Source: Streptomyces broussonetiae (GTDB lineage Bacteria; Actinomycetota; Actinomycetes; Streptomycetales; Streptomycetaceae). From it: a DNA stretch of 64,000 bases. The notes under the pieces are model-generated. The model made no database searches, was not told the DNA's origin, and was given only the letters and a program-made list of their open reading frames with translations. This document shows, piece by piece, positions 52,977-61,884 of this stretch (within the stretch, counting starts at the first letter, position 1; the number at the start of each line of letters is the position of its first letter). The stretch lies in NCBI RefSeq assembly GCF_009796285.1, contig NZ_CP047020.1, positions 5,332,001 to 5,396,000 of the forward strand, given 5' to 3'. The position numbers and the translations under genes were made by a program.

Positions 52977-53909
52977 ATGAGACTCGGTGTCCTGGACGTG
53001 GGTTCGAACACGGTGCATCTGCTGGTGGTGGACGCTCACCCCGGCGCGCGCCCGTTGCCCGCGCATTCGCACAAGACCGACCTTAGGCTTGCCCAACTCC
53101 TCGACGACGGCGGTTCCATCGGTGACGACGGCATCCACAAGCTGGTCGCCGTCGTACAGGACGCGCTCCAGGCCGCCGAGGACAAGGGCGTCGAGGACCT
53201 GCTGCCGTTCGCGACCTCCGCGGTGCGCGAGGCCCGCAACGCCGACGACGTCCTCGCGCGCGTGGAGGCCGAGACCGGCGTACGGCTCCAGGTGCTCACC
53301 GGCGCCGAGGAGGCCCGTCTCACCTTTCTCGCCGTTCGCCGCTGGTTCGGCTGGTCCGCCGGAAAGCTGCTGGTCCTGGACATCGGCGGCGGCTCCCTGG
53401 AGATCGCCTACGGCATGGACGAGGAACCGGACGCCGCGGTCTCCCTGCCGCTCGGCGCCGGCCGGCTCACCGCGGGCTGGCTGCCCGGCGACCCGCCCGC
53501 CCCCGAGGACGTCCGGGCGCTGCGCCGCCATGTGCGGACGGAGATCGCCCGCACGGTCGGCGAATTCAGCCGCATCGGAGCCCCCGACCACGTCGTCGCC
53601 ACGTCCAAGACCTTCAAACAGCTCGCCCGTATCGCCGGCGCCGCCCGCAGCGCCGAGGGCCTCTATGTCCAGCGTGAACTCAAGCGCGAGTCCCTCGAGG
53701 CCTGGGTCCCCCGTCTGGCCTCCATGAGCGCGGACCAGCGCGCCGAACTCCCCGGCGTCTCGCAGGGCCGCTCCGGGCAGCTCCTCGCGGGCGCCCTGGT
53801 GGCCGAGGCCGCGATGGATCTCTTCGGCATCGAGAGCCTGGAGGTCTGCCCGTGGGCGCTGCGTGAGGGCGTGATCCTGCGGCGCCTCGACCACATGGGA
53901 TCCGCGTAG
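52977..53909 (+). CDS. Ppx/GppA-family phosphatase
   Basis: The 310-residue protein has the ASKHA phosphate-1 loop MRLGVLDVGSNTVHLLVVDA at its N-terminus and the second phosphate motif LLVLDIGGGSLEIAYG. The catalytic glutamate region is LTGAEEARLTFLAVRR, and LPLGAGRLTAGW is typical of the family. Such enzymes hydrolyse inorganic polyphosphate or pppGpp. At about 310 residues it is the short actinobacterial form lacking the C-terminal HD domain. The ATG at 52977 fits homologs; the frame is open further upstream. Confidence 0.92.
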   Translation: MRLGVLDVGSNTVHLLVVDAHPGARPLPAHSHKTDLRLAQLLDDGGSIGDDGIHKLVAVVQDALQAAEDKGVEDLLPFATSAVREARNADDVLARVEAETGVRLQVLTGAEEARLTFLAVRRWFGWSAGKLLVLDIGGGSLEIAYGMDEEPDAAVSLPLGAGRLTAGWLPGDPPAPEDVRALRRHVRTEIARTVGEFSRIGAPDHVVATSKTFKQLARIAGAARSAEGLYVQRELKRESLEAWVPRLASMSADQRAELPGVSQGRSGQLLAGALVAEAAMDLFGIESLEVCPWALREGVILRRLDHMGSA

Positions 53910-54026
53910 CCCCCGAAGGGGCGCAGGGAGCGGCGCGAGCAACCACGAAGCACTCGCACCCGCCCGAATGGCAAAGGTCACAACGGCGAATAGGCACCCA
54001 ACACCCGAGCCACTCCACCCCGTAAG

Positions 54027-54848
54027 GTGACGGACGTGGCCGAACCAAGGGACGTTCCCGTCGCGCTGTCGACAGCCTCCGTCTACCCGGAGTCCACGGC
54101 GACGGCCTTCGAGATCGCCGCGCGCCTCGGGTACGACGGCGTCGAGATCATGGTCTGGACCGACCCGGTCAGCCAGGACATCGAGGCGCTGCGCCGCCTG
54201 TCGGACTACCACGGCGTGCCGGTCCTGGCCGTCCACGCCCCCTGCCTGCTGATCACCCAGCGGGTCTGGTCGACCGACCCCTGGGTCAAGCTGCAGCGGG
54301 CCCGGGCGGCCGCCGAGAAGCTGGGCGCCTCCACCGTCGTCGTACACCCGCCGTTCCGCTGGCAGCGCCAGTACGCGCGCGACTTCGTCGACGGGATCTG
54401 GCGGATGGCGGACGAGACGGACGTACGGTTCGCCGTCGAGAACATGTACCCCTGGCGCTACCGCGACCGCGAGATGCTCGCGTACGCCCCCGACTGGGAC
54501 GTCACCCAGCACGACTACCGGCACTTCACGATCGACCTCAGCCACACGGCGACGGCCCGCACCGACGCCCTGGAGATGATCGACCGCATGGGCGACCGGC
54601 TCGGGCACGTCCACCTCGCCGACGGCAAGGGCTCCGCCAAGGACGAGCACCTGGTGCCCGGTCGCGGCACCCAGCCCTGCGCCGAGCTGCTGGAACACCT
54701 GACCCTCTCCGGCTTCGACGGTCACGTCGTGATCGAGGTCAACACCCGGCGGGCGATGTCCAGCGCCGAGCGCGAGGCCGACCTCGCCGAGGCCCTGGCC
54801 TTCACCCGCAAACATCTGGCCTCGGCGGTACGGGTGCCACGGCGATGA
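54027..54848 (+). CDS. Sugar phosphate isomerase/epimerase (AP endonuclease 2 / TIM-barrel family)
   Basis: The 273-residue TIM barrel shows STASVYPESTATAFEIAARLGYDGVEIMVW at the start, LAVHAPCLL, STVVVHPPFRWQRQYA, FAVENMYPWR, FTIDLSHTATA, LGHVHLADGKG and GHVVIEVNTR. The metal-binding His, Glu and Asp positions of this family are kept. It may act on a sugar or cyclitol; the substrate is unknown. The GTG start has GTAAGG upstream. It overlaps the following tetR gene by four bases. Confidence 0.87.
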   Translation: MTDVAEPRDVPVALSTASVYPESTATAFEIAARLGYDGVEIMVWTDPVSQDIEALRRLSDYHGVPVLAVHAPCLLITQRVWSTDPWVKLQRARAAAEKLGASTVVVHPPFRWQRQYARDFVDGIWRMADETDVRFAVENMYPWRYRDREMLAYAPDWDVTQHDYRHFTIDLSHTATARTDALEMIDRMGDRLGHVHLADGKGSAKDEHLVPGRGTQPCAELLEHLTLSGFDGHVVIEVNTRRAMSSAEREADLAEALAFTRKHLASAVRVPRR

Positions 54849-55510
54849 ACGACACCCCGTCCCCCTCCCACGGCACCCGCTCCCCCTTCGGCGAGACCCC
54901 GCCCGAGTCGGGGAAGGCCGCCCGCAGAAGGGGCAGACCCCCGCGCAAGGAGTCCGCCGGCACCCGCGACCGCATCCTGACCGCGGCCCGCGAGGAGTTC
55001 TCCCAGCGGGGCTACGAGAAGACGTCCGTCCGCGGCATCGCAAAGGTGGCCGGTGTCGACTCCGCCCTCGTCCACCACTACTTCGGGACCAAGGAACAGG
55101 TCTTCGAGGCGGCCGTCTCCGCGGCCGTCGCACCCGCGCTCGACGCGCCGGTCGCGATCGCCGACGGCCCGCTGGACGGGGTGGGGGAGCGGCTGACCCG
55201 CTTCTTCTTCGGCGTCTGGGAGGACGCCACGACCCGTACCCCGCTGCTGGCCATCGTCCGCTCCGCCCTGAACAACGACACCGCGGCCGCCGTGCTGCGC
55301 CGCCTGATCGCCTCCCAGCTGCTGCGCCGTATCGCCGCCCAGGTGGACCTGCCGGATCCGGAGCTGCGCGCCGAGCTGGGCGCCGCCCAGCTGGTGGGGG
55401 TGGCGATGATGCGCTACGTGATCAGGCTGGAGCCGCTGGCCTCGGCGGACCTGGAGCAGATCATCGCGCGCCTCGCCCCCGTCGTTCAGCACCACCTCAC
55501 GGACAGGTGA
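54845..55510 (+). CDS. TetR-family transcriptional regulator
   Basis: The 221-residue protein has a Pro/Arg-rich N-terminal extension (with RRRGRPPRKE) before the HTH TRDRILTAAREEFSQRGYEKTSVRGIAKVAGVDSALVHHYFGTKEQVFEAAVSAAV (residues ~40-95). The helical C-terminal domain resembles TetR_C_17-like proteins. It is coupled to the isomerase gene by a four-base overlap. The AT-hook-like RGRPP may add DNA contact. Targets are unknown. Confidence 0.9.
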   Translation: MNDTPSPSHGTRSPFGETPPESGKAARRRGRPPRKESAGTRDRILTAAREEFSQRGYEKTSVRGIAKVAGVDSALVHHYFGTKEQVFEAAVSAAVAPALDAPVAIADGPLDGVGERLTRFFFGVWEDATTRTPLLAIVRSALNNDTAAAVLRRLIASQLLRRIAAQVDLPDPELRAELGAAQLVGVAMMRYVIRLEPLASADLEQIIARLAPVVQHHLTDR

Positions 55511-55631
55511 AACACGCGTCCCGTATTCCGGACAAGTGTGTCCAGCCCTTGGAGCACCGGCGTACGCTCGACCGTACAGTCAGAACTCTCTGGCAGTAGG
55601 TCTTCGTAGGTCTTCGAAGGAGCGAGCGACG

Positions 55632-57485
55632 ATGCCCGAGCTGAGGTCCCGCACAGTCACCCACGGCCGCAACATGGCGGGCGCCCGCGCCCTGATGCGC
55701 GCTTCCGGTGTACCCGGTGCGGACATCGGCCGGAAGCCGATCATCGCGGTCGCGAACTCCTTCACCGAGTTCGTGCCCGGCCACACCCATCTGCAGCCGG
55801 TCGGCCGGATCGTCAGCGAGGCGATCACGGAGGCGGGCGGCATCCCGCGCGAGTTCAACACGATCGCCGTGGACGACGGCATCGCCATGGGCCACGGCGG
55901 CATGCTCTACTCCCTGCCCTCCCGCGACCTGATCGCGGACTCGGTGGAGTACATGGTCGAGGCCCACTGCGCCGACGCCCTGGTCTGCATCTCCAACTGC
56001 GACAAGATCACCCCGGGCATGCTGCTTGCGGCCCTGCGCCTGAACATCCCGACGGTGTTCGTCTCCGGCGGCCCGATGGAGTCCGGCCGGGCCACGCTGG
56101 TCGACGGCACGGTCCGCACCCTCGACCTGGTCGACGCGATCTCCGACGCCGTGAACGAGAAGATCTCGGACGAGGACATCCTCCGGATCGAGGAGAACGC
56201 CTGCCCGACCTGCGGCAGCTGTTCCGGCATGTTCACCGCCAACTCGATGAACTGCCTGACCGAGGCCATCGGCCTGTCCCTGCCCGGCAACGGCTCGGTC
56301 CTGGCCACCCACACCGCACGCAAGCAGCTCTACGTCGACGCGGCCCGCACGGTCATGGACCTCACCCGCCGCTACTACGAGCAGGACGACGACTCGGCCC
56401 TGCCGCTCAACATCGCGACCTTCCAGGCCTTCGAGAACGCCATGGCTCTGGACATCGCGATGGGCGGCTCCACCAACACGATCCTGCACCTGCTGGCCGC
56501 TGCCCAGGAGGCGGGTGTGCCCTTCGGCCTGGAGCAGATCGACGCCGTCTCGCGCCGGGTGCCGTGCCTGGCGAAGGTGGCCCCCAACGTCGCGAAGAAC
56601 CGCACGTACTACATGGAGGACGTGCACCGCGCCGGCGGCATCCCGGCCCTGCTCGGCGAACTGCACCGCGCGGGCCTGCTCAACGAGGACGTGCACGCGG
56701 TCCACAGCCCGTCCCTCGGCGACTGGCTCAAGACCTGGGACGTCCGCGGCGGCTCCCCGTCCCCCGAGGCGGTCGAGCTGTGGCACGCGGCCCCCGGCTG
56801 CGTCCGCTCCGCCGAGGCCTTCTCCCAGTCCGAGCGCTGGGAGGCCCTGGACGAGGACGCCGAGGGCGGCTGCATCCGCTCCGCCGAGCACGCGTACTCC
56901 AAGGACGGCGGCCTCGCGGTCCTCAAGGGCAACCTGGCGGTCGACGGCTGCGTGGTGAAGACGGCCGGCGTGGACGAGTCGATCTGGACCTTCGAGGGCC
57001 CGGCGGTCGTCTGCGAGTCCCAGGAGGAGGCCGTCCAGCGGATCCTCACCCACGAGGTCAAGGACGGCGACGTCGTCGTCATCCGCTACGAGGGCCCCAA
57101 GGGCGGCCCCGGCATGCAGGAGATGCTGTACCCGACCTCGTATCTCAAGGGCCGGGGCCTGGGCAAGACCTGCGCCCTGATCACCGACGGCCGCTTCTCC
57201 GGCGGGACCTCGGGCCTGTCGATCGGCCATGCCTCGCCCGAGGCGGCCTCCGGCGGCACCATCGCCCTGGTCCAGGACGGCGACCGCATCCGCATCGACA
57301 TCCCGAACCGCACGATCGAGCTGCTGGTCGACGAGGCCGAACTGGCTCGCCGCGAGCAGGCCCTGAACGGCGCCTACGCCCCCAGGAACCGCGACCGCAA
57401 GGTCTCGGCCGCCCTGCGTGCCTACGCCGCGATGGCCACCAGTGCCGACAAGGGCGCGGTCCGCGACGTGACCAAGCTGGGCTGA
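55632..57485 (+). CDS. ilvD: Dihydroxy-acid dehydratase
   Basis: IlvD dehydrates 2,3-dihydroxy acids to 2-keto acids in valine, leucine and isoleucine synthesis. The 617 residues include the Fe-S ligands in ISNCDKITPGM and ACPTCGSCSGMFTANSMNCLTEA, AMGGSTNTILHLLA, and TDGRFSGGTSGLSIGHASPEAASGG at the C-terminus. The length fits the E. coli-type [4Fe-4S] enzyme. The ATG at 55632 has GAAGGAG about 9 bases upstream; the open frame before it is not coding. Confidence 0.97.
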   Translation: MPELRSRTVTHGRNMAGARALMRASGVPGADIGRKPIIAVANSFTEFVPGHTHLQPVGRIVSEAITEAGGIPREFNTIAVDDGIAMGHGGMLYSLPSRDLIADSVEYMVEAHCADALVCISNCDKITPGMLLAALRLNIPTVFVSGGPMESGRATLVDGTVRTLDLVDAISDAVNEKISDEDILRIEENACPTCGSCSGMFTANSMNCLTEAIGLSLPGNGSVLATHTARKQLYVDAARTVMDLTRRYYEQDDDSALPLNIATFQAFENAMALDIAMGGSTNTILHLLAAAQEAGVPFGLEQIDAVSRRVPCLAKVAPNVAKNRTYYMEDVHRAGGIPALLGELHRAGLLNEDVHAVHSPSLGDWLKTWDVRGGSPSPEAVELWHAAPGCVRSAEAFSQSERWEALDEDAEGGCIRSAEHAYSKDGGLAVLKGNLAVDGCVVKTAGVDESIWTFEGPAVVCESQEEAVQRILTHEVKDGDVVVIRYEGPKGGPGMQEMLYPTSYLKGRGLGKTCALITDGRFSGGTSGLSIGHASPEAASGGTIALVQDGDRIRIDIPNRTIELLVDEAELARREQALNGAYAPRNRDRKVSAALRAYAAMATSADKGAVRDVTKLG

Positions 57486-57499
57486 TCCCCCGCTCGCGC

Positions 57500-57529
57500 A
57501 AGGGGCCGCTCCCGGTGGAGCGGCCCCTT
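57500..57529 (+). terminator. ilvD terminator
   Basis: A perfect 13-bp stem (AAGGGGCCGCTCC and complement) with a CGGT loop lies 15 bases after the ilvD stop. It also stands in the gap before the convergent kinase gene and may serve both. Confidence 0.85.
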
Positions 57530-57582
57530 CGCCGTGTCCGTGTCCGCTCTGCCCGCGTCCGTGTCCGCTGAGCCCTCGGGCG

Positions 57583-59682
57583 TCACCAGCCGGCCGGATC
57601 CCGCGCGGCCACGCCGAAGACGGTTCCGTCGGGGGAGGCGGCGCAGACGCGGGCGCCGGCGAGCAGCGGGGTCGGCAGGACCCCGGCGACCTCGCCCGCG
57701 TTCGTGTCCAGTCGGGGCGGTGTCTGTCCCACCAGGCTGCCGTCGTGTGCGTCGAAGGCGAGCAGACGCCCGTCCGGGGCGGTGAAGTAGACATGGCCGG
57801 CCGAGGAGACCGGCGCCGAACCACGGCTCACGGACGTCTCGACGTGCCACAGCTGCTTGCCCGTGCCCAGATCGAGGGCGTACAGGGAGCCGCCGGCCGC
57901 CAGCAGATGCACGGCGTCGCCGCGTACGTCGGCCTGGGGCGCCATGAGCGGGACGGACAGTGCGACCCGGCGGACGGCCTTCGAGCCCGGCGTGTAGCGG
58001 ACGACCGCGTTCGCCTCCCCGGTGGCGGGGTCGACGGCGAGCAGGAACAGGGAACCGCCCTGGCTGCCGATGGGCTGCAGCGTGCCCTTCAGCCGCGCCT
58101 GCCAACGCGTGCCACCACTGCCCGGGTCCACGGCGCTGACCAGCGTGTACGCCCCGTCCGCGGAGGCGGATGCCGCGTACGCCAGCGGGTCACCGGCGTA
58201 GGAGGCCAGCGCGGGGGTGCCCTGCCCGGCCACCCGCCGATGCCACTTCGTGTCCCCCGAGGCCCCGGCCAGCCCCGTGACCGTCCCGTCCGCGCCGGTG
58301 ACGAGCAGCATGCCGCCGGTGGACTGCATCCCTCCGGGCCCGGACATGTCCCGCTGCCAGCGCGGTGCGCCGGAGGCCGGGTCGAGTGCCACCACCCGGC
58401 GGCCACCGTCCGTCGGCACCAACAGCAGGCCGCCCGAGAACGCGGGAGTGCCGCTCGTCCGCTCCCCGGCGACCGAGCGGCGCCACAGGAGCGTGCCGTG
58501 CGTGGGGTCGAGGGCGTACGCCAGTCCGGAACGGAAGCAGAGCAACGTGCCCGCACCGTCGACGCACAGCGGCATCCCGGAGCCCTTCCCGGGCGGCTTC
58601 GCGCGCCACGCGGTGACCTTGGCGGCGGTGGCGGGCGCGGTGGTCCTCCCCGCCGCGGGACCACCGCCGTCGCCCGGCCACAGCAGCCCGGTGAGCACGG
58701 CGCCCAGGGCGAGGACGAGCGCCCCGGCGGCAAGGGCCGCGCGCCTGCCGAAGCGCCCGCGGGGTCCCGGCGCCGGCCCGGCGCCGGAGGGTTCCGGCGC
58801 CGGTGCGTCGTCCCCGGTCCGCTGCGCCGGTATGAACGCCTGTGTGTCGTAGGAGGCGGCCACCGACCGCAGCTCCCGCATCAGCTCGTCGGGCGTCGGC
58901 CGGTCCTCCGGCTCCTTGGCCAGACACCGCAGCACCAGCGGCGCGAGACTCTCCGGCACCCCGGTCAGATCGGGTTCGTCGTGCACCACCTGATAGGCGA
59001 CGACATACGGACTGTCCGAGTCGAACGGACCGCGCCCGGTCGCCGCGTGCACCAGCACCGACCCGAGCGCGAAGATGTCGGCCGCCGGCCCCACCTCACG
59101 GGGCCGCCGGAACTGCTCGGGCGCCATGAAGGGCGGCGTACCGATCAACTTGCCGGTCTCGGTGCGCAGTTCGCTGTCCTTCGGCCGGGAGATGCCGAAG
59201 TCGATGACCTTCGGCCCGTCCTCGGCGAGCAGCACATTGCTCGGCTTCAGGTCCCGGTGCACGACCCCGACCCGATGGATGTCGCGCAGTGCCTCGGCGA
59301 GCCCGGCCATGAGCCGGCGCAACTGCGCGGCCGGCATCGGCCCGTTCCGCTTCACATGCTCGGACAGGGTCGGCCCGGGAATGAACAGTGTGGCCATCCA
59401 CGGCCGCGCGGCTTCCGGATCGGCGTCCACGACAGGAGCGGTGAAGGCACCGCTCACCCTCCGGGCGGCGGCCACCTCCTGCCGGAAACGGCCCCTGAAC
59501 TCGGGGTCCCTGGCGAACTCGGCGTGTACGACCTTCACCGCGAGCTTGAGCCCCGAGGTGCTGCGGGCCAGGTGCACCACGCCCATGCCGCCCGAGCCCA
59601 GACATGACTCCAGAGGGTAGTGACCGGCGTACTCGGGAAGTTCCGCTTCCGCGCCTGCTCCGGTGCTGCGCTGTGGCGTCAT
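57583..59682 (-). CDS. Membrane Ser/Thr protein kinase with PQQ-type beta-propeller
   Basis: The kinase domain (residues ~20-275) has the glycine loop LGSGGMGVVHLA, the catalytic Lys in LAVKVVHAEF, HRDLKPSN, DFG (IDFGISRP) and GTPPFMAPEQ. It is an RD-type kinase likely activated by loop phosphorylation. A juxtamembrane Pro/Gly/Ala linker leads to one membrane helix (~318-338). The extracytoplasmic part (~365-699) is a PQQ/PQQ-like propeller with repeats such as ALDPTHGTLLWRRSV, ALDPASGAPRWQRDM and ALDLGTGKQLWHVET. The propeller probably senses a ligand or wall polymer. It is 699 residues. Confidence 0.92.
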   Translation of the reverse strand: MTPQRSTGAGAEAELPEYAGHYPLESCLGSGGMGVVHLARSTSGLKLAVKVVHAEFARDPEFRGRFRQEVAAARRVSGAFTAPVVDADPEAARPWMATLFIPGPTLSEHVKRNGPMPAAQLRRLMAGLAEALRDIHRVGVVHRDLKPSNVLLAEDGPKVIDFGISRPKDSELRTETGKLIGTPPFMAPEQFRRPREVGPAADIFALGSVLVHAATGRGPFDSDSPYVVAYQVVHDEPDLTGVPESLAPLVLRCLAKEPEDRPTPDELMRELRSVAASYDTQAFIPAQRTGDDAPAPEPSGAGPAPGPRGRFGRRAALAAGALVLALGAVLTGLLWPGDGGGPAAGRTTAPATAAKVTAWRAKPPGKGSGMPLCVDGAGTLLCFRSGLAYALDPTHGTLLWRRSVAGERTSGTPAFSGGLLLVPTDGGRRVVALDPASGAPRWQRDMSGPGGMQSTGGMLLVTGADGTVTGLAGASGDTKWHRRVAGQGTPALASYAGDPLAYAASASADGAYTLVSAVDPGSGGTRWQARLKGTLQPIGSQGGSLFLLAVDPATGEANAVVRYTPGSKAVRRVALSVPLMAPQADVRGDAVHLLAAGGSLYALDLGTGKQLWHVETSVSRGSAPVSSAGHVYFTAPDGRLLAFDAHDGSLVGQTPPRLDTNAGEVAGVLPTPLLAGARVCAASPDGTVFGVAARDPAGW

Positions 59683-59860
59683 GGACCACCCCCGTACTGT
59701 CAGTCCGCGCGCGACGCACGGAGCCTAGTCGATGACTCGTACGAGACCGAGGCGGCTTGCTAGCCTCCGCGTGCGAGTTGCGCATGCGTGTTCCGGAACT
59801 CGATCAGAGGGAAACGAGCGACCCCACCACGACCGTGGGGCCCAGAGGGGGAGAACCGAT

Positions 59861-60175
59861 ATGTCCATCGACCAGGCGGAAGCCGCGAGCAGCGACGAGA
59901 ACGAGTCCCTGACGGCCGAGTCGGCCATCCGCACGTACGCGACCGCCCCCGGCGTCCGCCTCAACGTCCGCAGCGGCCCCGGCACCGACTACGGCGTCAC
60001 CCGGGTCCTGCCCGAGAACACCCGCGTCCCGATCTTCTGCCAGGCACCGGGCACGACGGTCTCCGGCCCGTACGGCACCACGAACATCTGGGACAACATC
60101 AACAACGGCGAATACGTGTCGGACGCCTACGTCCACACCGGCACCGACGGCTACGTGGCCTCGCGCTGCGCCTGA
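59861..60175 (+). CDS. SH3b-domain protein without a visible signal peptide
   Basis: The 104-residue protein holds an SH3_3-type domain from about residue 25: YATAPGVRLNVRSGPGTDYGVTRVLPENTRVPIFCQAPGTTVSGPYGTTNIWDNI...GYVASRC. SH3b domains usually bind cell-wall peptides and belong to secreted proteins. Here the N-terminus is acidic (SIDQAEAASSDENESLTAES) with no hydrophobic segment. The ATG at 59861 is preceded by a purine-rich GAGGGGGAG; a longer frame from 59732 has no signal peptide either. Two cysteines could pair. Divergent from the kinase gene. Confidence 0.75.
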   Translation: MSIDQAEAASSDENESLTAESAIRTYATAPGVRLNVRSGPGTDYGVTRVLPENTRVPIFCQAPGTTVSGPYGTTNIWDNINNGEYVSDAYVHTGTDGYVASRCA

Positions 60176-60217
60176 CCCGGCCCGGAGCCCGCCCGCGCCC
60201 GGCGCCATAATCGTCCC

Positions 60218-60742
60218 GTGAGCGACGAAACCGGCACCCCGGACACCCCGGCGGGCTCCCCAGGCGGCGCGGCAGCCCAGGGCGGCCCCCGCCCCGAGTC
60301 CCTGCGCTTCTTCGGCACCTCCTGGGTGGAGCACGACAACGGCTACGCGGCCCGCCGCGCCGGCGTCGCCGTCGGCTCCCTCGCCGCGGCCGTCGCCTCC
60401 TGTCTGGTGCTCCGCTTCGCCTACGAAGGCATCCGGATCGCCGGCACCGGCTCCTTCGTGACCGTGCTGGTCATCGCCATGTTCGCGATCTGCAGCGCAC
60501 TCGCCTTCCGCAACACCTGGGAGGGCTTCGGCAAGCGCCAGGACCCGCAGCGCCAGGCCTCCCTGCGCGGCCTGCTCACCATCGGCTTCATCGGCTCCCT
60601 CGTCGCCTACTTCTTCCGCTGCCTCACCGAGGCCCCGGGCGAGAAGCTCCACCGCGAGGAGTACGACCAGGCCCGCGAGGCGTACGAACACCGCACCTCC
60701 CGCCGCACCGGCAACCCGTCGAAGAAGAAGCGGCACAAGTAG
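60218..60742 (+). CDS. Integral membrane protein, function unknown
   Basis: The 174-residue protein has a Gly/Pro/Ala-rich N-terminus, three predicted membrane helices (near residues 47-66, 80-98 and 116-134) and a very basic C-terminus ending KKKRHK. The motif RFFGTSWVEHDNGYAARRAGVAVG is conserved in streptomycetes. The start is GTG. No enzymatic signature is visible. Confidence 0.7.
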   Translation: MSDETGTPDTPAGSPGGAAAQGGPRPESLRFFGTSWVEHDNGYAARRAGVAVGSLAAAVASCLVLRFAYEGIRIAGTGSFVTVLVIAMFAICSALAFRNTWEGFGKRQDPQRQASLRGLLTIGFIGSLVAYFFRCLTEAPGEKLHREEYDQAREAYEHRTSRRTGNPSKKKRHK

Positions 60743-60875
60743 GGCTCCCCGGCGGTCAGCGGCACCGGCGCCGACGGGTGCCCGCCACGGCCCGTACCCG
60801 TTCCGGTCGTCGACGCCCCGCACCCCGCCCCGAAACCCGCTGTGGTCCGCCCGGCCGAGCGACCACCATGGCCGT

Positions 60876-61676
60876 ATGACCGTCGACGACCATGACCGTG
60901 CGACCACGACGCCACCGTCCCGCTCGCTGCGCGCCCACTCCTTCAACGCCGCAGCCGCCCAGTACGCGGCGCACCGCCCCTCCTATCCACCCGCTCTCTT
61001 CGACACCGTCGAGGAACTGGCCGGCCGGTCGCTGTCCGGTGCCAGGGTCGTGGACGTGGGTGCCGGCACCGGTATCGCCACCTCGCTCCTGCACGCCCGC
61101 GGCGCCGACGTCCTCGCCGTCGAACCCGGCGCGGGCATGGCCGCCGAGTTCCGCCGCGGACTGCCGCACATCCCCCTCGTCCGCGGCAGCGGCAACGCCC
61201 TGCCCGTCGCCGACGCCCACGCCGACTTCATCACCTACGCCCAGGCCTGGCACTGGACCGACACCGCCCGGTCGGTCCCGGAGGCCCTGCGCGTGCTGCG
61301 GCCGGGCGGCGCGCTGGCGCTGTGGTGGAACACCGATGCCCTCGACGTCGACTGGATCGCCGAGGCCGCCGATCGCACCGGCCGTTTCTTCGGCGTGGAC
61401 GTCGCCGCCGAGAAGCGCAAGGCCGCCGAACGCGTCGACCGGGTCGACCCCAGCGGACGCCTGGACCTCACCCTGCGCACGGTCCGCTGGAGCCGCCGCG
61501 TCCCGATCGAGACCCGCCTCGGCAACATCGGCAGCCACTCGGTGTTCCTCGTCGCGCCCGAGGAGCGCAGGGCCGCCTTCCTGGAGCAGGAGCGCGTCCA
61601 TCTGCTGGAGGTCTTCCCGGACGGGATCGTCGAGGAGACGTACGACGTCCTCCTGCTCGTCGCCACCAAGCCCTGA
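60876..61676 (+). CDS. Class I SAM-dependent methyltransferase
   Basis: The 266-residue protein has RSLRAHSFNAAAAQYAAHRPSYPPALFD near the start, motif I VVDVGAGTGIATSLL, and ITYAQAWHWTDTARSVPEALRVLRPGGALALWWN, typical of the Methyltransf_11 group of small-molecule methylases. The substrate is unknown. The C-terminal half (NIGSHSVFLVAPEERR) is conserved among homologs. The ATG at 60876 gives the natural length. Confidence 0.87.
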   Translation: MTVDDHDRATTTPPSRSLRAHSFNAAAAQYAAHRPSYPPALFDTVEELAGRSLSGARVVDVGAGTGIATSLLHARGADVLAVEPGAGMAAEFRRGLPHIPLVRGSGNALPVADAHADFITYAQAWHWTDTARSVPEALRVLRPGGALALWWNTDALDVDWIAEAADRTGRFFGVDVAAEKRKAAERVDRVDPSGRLDLTLRTVRWSRRVPIETRLGNIGSHSVFLVAPEERRAAFLEQERVHLLEVFPDGIVEETYDVLLLVATKP

Positions 61677-61773
61677 CAACGGCGTTCTCCCCCCACGCAC
61701 ACACCCGCACAGCGGCGGCCGGACACCCGTCCGGCCGCCGCTGCCTTGTACCCGCCTCCGCCGCACCCGCCCG

Positions 61774-61853
61774 TGACGACCGATGCCTCTGACGACCGAT
61801 GCCTCTGACGACCGAGCCCCGTGACGACCACGCCCCTTGACGACCGAGCCGTC
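61774..61853 (+). repeat. Five 16-bp-spaced TGACGACC direct repeats
   Basis: TGACGACC starts at 61774, 61790, 61806, 61822 and 61838, exactly 16 bases apart. The spacer halves are similar (mainly GATGCC or GAGCC). The array ends about 20 bases before the start codon of the ABC ATPase gene. It looks like a multi-site operator or a recently amplified tandem repeat. Confidence 0.92.
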
Positions 61854-61860
61854 GGACCCA

Positions 61861-61884
61861 ATTATTCATCACATGATGAATAAT
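61861..61884. promoter_or_regulatory. Palindromic operator over the ABC ATPase start codon
   Basis: ATTATTCATCA and TGATGAATAAT are perfect inverted 11-base arms separated by CA. The site is strongly AT-rich in a GC-rich genome and covers the tandem ATG codons at 61873 and 61876. A regulator bound here would block initiation or transcription. No regulator gene is adjacent in the window. Confidence 0.75.

Noticed and set aside
55497..57824. A 775-codon minus-strand frame opposite ilvD
   Set aside because: It is antisense to a highly conserved gene and shows no domain.
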